A stretch of 7,157 nucleotides of DNA from Pseudomonadota bacterium (GTDB lineage Bacteria; Pseudomonadota; Alphaproteobacteria; Rhizobiales; Rhizobiaceae): the NCBI GenBank assembly GCA_023435335.1, contig JAEYRU010000126.1, forward strand, positions 1 to 7,157, written 5' to 3'. The notes beneath the pieces are model-generated. The model saw only the letters and a list, made by a program, of their open reading frames with translations. It ran no database searches and was not told the DNA's origin. Within the stretch, counting starts at the first letter, position 1. Every line of letters begins with the position of its first letter. The position numbers and the translations under genes are program-made. Below are positions 6,091 through 7,157 of this stretch, one piece after another.

Positions 6091-6726
6091 TTAGGTCCCG
6101 TGTTCCTCTCCGATCGATGACCGAACCAGCGCGATGGCCGCCCACTCGGCGACCGAATAGGCCTGCCGGTCGCTCAGGCCCCATATGTCCTTCAGCACGA
6201 TCAGTGCCTCGATTCCGAAAAGCATCGACAACGCCTGTGCCAGACGCTTTCCCTCCTCCGGGGGCATCCTGCCCATCAACGGGCGCAGCGCGTCCGACAG
6301 CAGGTCGATCCGGTGGCCGCGGGTGAAGCGGGGTTCCGCGTCGTGACCAGGTTCAGCCTGTGCCCCCTGTTCCAGCGACAGTTTCAGCGCCGCACGGAAC
6401 GTGGCCTCGAACTGTCCGATGCGCGGCATCGACGTGCGGAACAGGTCCCCTACCCGCTGCTCGGGATCGAGCGACGACGAGCGCCATTTCAGGATCGGGC
6501 CGAGCGCCTCGTCGACGACGGCTTCGACAAGCGCCGCCTGGCTGGGGAAATAGCGATAGGCCGTCGCCCTCGAGACTTCGGCGGCCTCCGCCACCTCGCT
6601 GACTGACGGCGTGATGCCCGACTGCATGAGCCTGGTCGCCGTCTCCAGCATGAGGCGGCGCGTCCGGGCGCGGGGCCCGCGCAGCACCTCTTCGGCGGGT
6701 TCGGTCGATTGACGTGAGACTTCCAT
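6091..6726 (-). CDS. TetR/AcrR-family transcriptional regulator
   Basis: A 211-aa DNA-binding regulator, the usual TetR length. The helix-turn-helix is at about 39-64 (TPSVSEVAEAAEVSRATAYRYFPSQAALV), with the classic ATAYRYF recognition-helix end. The C-terminal part (about 85-205) is helical and variable, as expected for ligand sensing and dimerisation; the ligand is not inferable. The frame is open from ATG 6777, but ATG 6726 is preferred. The extra 17 residues would be encoded by the operator and promoter DNA, and neither start has a clear Shine-Dalgarno. A promoter-like pair places the transcript start on ATG 6726, hinting at leaderless translation. The gene is divergent from the Tm-1-like gene and co-directional with the transport operon 343 nt downstream. 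The dyad over its own start predicts autoregulation. Confidence 0.93.
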   Translation of the reverse strand: MEVSRQSTEPAEEVLRGPRARTRRLMLETATRLMQSGITPSVSEVAEAAEVSRATAYRYFPSQAALVEAVVDEALGPILKWRSSSLDPEQRVGDLFRTSMPRIGQFEATFRAALKLSLEQGAQAEPGHDAEPRFTRGHRIDLLSDALRPLMGRMPPEEGKRLAQALSMLFGIEALIVLKDIWGLSDRQAYSVAEWAAIALVRSSIGEEHGT

Positions 6727-6737
6727 ATCAATATGAT
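6709..6737 (+). promoter_or_regulatory. Near-consensus sigma-70 promoter of the Tm-1-like gene
   Basis: TTGACG (6709-6714), an exact 17-nt spacer, and TATGAT (6732-6737) match the consensus in 5 of 6 positions in each element. Transcription would begin near 6744, giving a leader of about 80 nt before GTG 6824. The spacer, -10 and start point are covered by the 35-bp dyad, so a bound repressor would block polymerase. Confidence 0.7.
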
Positions 6738-6749
6738 ACTCGCGTCTCA
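6715..6749. promoter_or_regulatory. 35-bp symmetric dyad, probable TetR-family operator
   Basis: The sequence is TGAGAC-N5-TATCA-N3-TGATA-N5-GTCTCA. Inner arms (5 bp) and outer arms (6 bp) are symmetric about the same centre at 6732, while the two N5 spacers do not match each other. It lies across the start codon of the TetR gene and the -10 elements of both divergent promoters. This is the classic place for a TetR-family autoregulatory operator. The two-tier arms could be bound by one dimer on the inner core plus contacts outside, or by two dimers. Confidence 0.75.
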
Positions 6750-6760
6750 AAAATTTGCAA
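6733..6760 (-). promoter_or_regulatory. Candidate promoter of the TetR gene
   Basis: On the minus strand TTGCAA (6760-6755, 4 of 6 matches) and TATCAT (6738-6733, 5 of 6) are 16 nt apart. The expected start point, 6-8 nt after the -10, is 6727-6725, which coincides with ATG 6726. The -10 shares five base pairs with the -10 of the plus-strand promoter. Confidence 0.5.
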
Positions 6761-6812
6761 CTGCCGCGAGCCGGCATGGAGACGACGAGAGCGGCAGCCA
6801 GGAACGCCGCGT

Positions 6813-6819
6813 GGGGAGG
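6813..6819 (+). promoter_or_regulatory. Shine-Dalgarno selecting GTG 6824
   Basis: GGGGAGG lies 4 nt before GTG 6824. The in-frame ATG at 6776 has no comparable site and would add a 16-residue stretch unlike the family. The GTG start gives the expected KRVYVVGTHDTK beginning. Confidence 0.7.
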
Positions 6820-6823
6820 CGAC

Positions 6824-7157
6824 GTGAAGCGCGTCTACGTGGTCGGCACACATGACACGAAAGCGGAGGAACTCGACTATGTCGTGGGCCTGCTCGCGGC
6901 GCGCGTGGCGGGTATTGTGCGCGTCGACGTGGGTACCGGCACGGCTGACGCCGGCCGCGGCGCCGACGTGGGCCCGACCGAGGTGGCGGCGTTCCATCCG
7001 GGTGGGGTGTCGGCGGTGCTGGGAGGGGGCGACCGGGGCACGGCGGTCGCAGCGATGGCGGAAGCGTTTACGCGCTTCATCGCATCGCGTGATGACGTCG
7101 GCGCCATCATCGGCATCGGGGGCGGAGGCGGTACGTCGATCATCACGGCCGGCATGC
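6824..7157 (+). CDS. Tm-1-like ATP-binding domain protein (UPF0261), 5' part only
   Basis: The first 111 residues of a protein that runs off the window; the family is usually about 400 aa. The start reads (V)KRVYVVGTHDTKAEELDYV, the hallmark beginning of UPF0261/Tm-1-like proteins. It is followed by VDVGTGT (34-40), EVAAFHPGG (53-61), VLGGGDRGTAVAAMAEAF (65-82) and the glycine-rich GIGGGGGTSIITAGM (97-111), likely part of the nucleotide-binding fold. The plant homologue Tm-1 binds tomato mosaic virus replication proteins; the bacterial role is not known and is probably metabolic. GTG 6824 is chosen over in-frame ATG 6776 because of GGGGAGG just upstream and family alignment. It is divergent from the TetR gene and probably repressed from the shared operator. 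Confidence 0.88.
   Translation, partial: MKRVYVVGTHDTKAEELDYVVGLLAARVAGIVRVDVGTGTADAGRGADVGPTEVAAFHPGGVSAVLGGGDRGTAVAAMAEAFTRFIASRDDVGAIIGIGGGGGTSIITAGM

Noticed and set aside
6011..6093. Intrinsic terminator for the TetR gene at the CTGGTTCGACCAG dyad
   Set aside because: The stem is only 5 bp with a 3-nt loop and is followed by ATGATCAG rather than a T-run. Its match to the second TGGT-N3-ACCA site makes an operator more likely.
1..7157. CRISPR array, tRNA, rRNA, insertion sequence or phage element
   Set aside because: No spaced direct repeats, cloverleaf-like or rRNA-like sequence, transposase reading frame or terminal inverted repeats were seen on either strand.

Overview
The window looks like part of a high-GC alphaproteobacterial genome, most likely Hyphomicrobiales (Rhizobiales) of the Mesorhizobium/Phyllobacteriaceae kind. 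This rests on the GC-rich codon use, the CUT1-type sugar ABC transporter with two UgpC/MalK-like ATPases, the TTGAC-type promoters, and the divergently transcribed Tm-1-like (UPF0261) gene. The genus is an inference, not a demonstrated identity.

All but one of the genes lie on the minus strand. Read in the direction of transcription (right to left) they are: a TetR-family regulator (6726-6091); a 343-nt gap with a candidate promoter and two TGGT-N3-ACCA dyads; then a compact six-gene operon. The operon encodes a periplasmic solute-binding protein (5747-4437), inner-membrane permease 1 (4344-3439, TTG start), permease 2 (3437-2478), an uncharacterised 82-aa two-helix membrane protein (2481-2233), ATPase 1 (2236-1130) and ATPase 2 (1130-54, GTG start). 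From permease 1 onward the junctions are extremely tight (1-nt gap, two 4-nt ATGA overlaps, 1-nt TAGTG overlap), which indicates translational coupling. The only sizeable internal gap (92 nt) follows the binding-protein gene and holds an 11-bp perfect stem-loop, the usual way to make more binding protein than membrane complex.

On the plus strand, diverging from the TetR gene, the first 111 codons of a Tm-1-like/UPF0261 gene run off the right edge (6824-7157).

The most striking non-coding element is a 35-bp symmetric dyad (TGAGAC-N5-TATCA-N3-TGATA-N5-GTCTCA, 6715-6749) between the TetR and Tm-1-like genes. It covers a near-consensus plus-strand promoter (TTGACG-N17-TATGAT) and a minus-strand promoter (TTGCAA-N16-TATCAT) whose predicted start site falls on the TetR start codon. 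The working model is that the TetR protein represses itself and the Tm-1-like gene from this site. The transport operon has no copy of this dyad and carries GntR/FadR-like TGGT-N3-ACCA sites instead, so a second regulator outside the window may control it. Together the locus looks like an uptake-plus-catabolism cluster for an unidentified sugar or polyol-like substrate.
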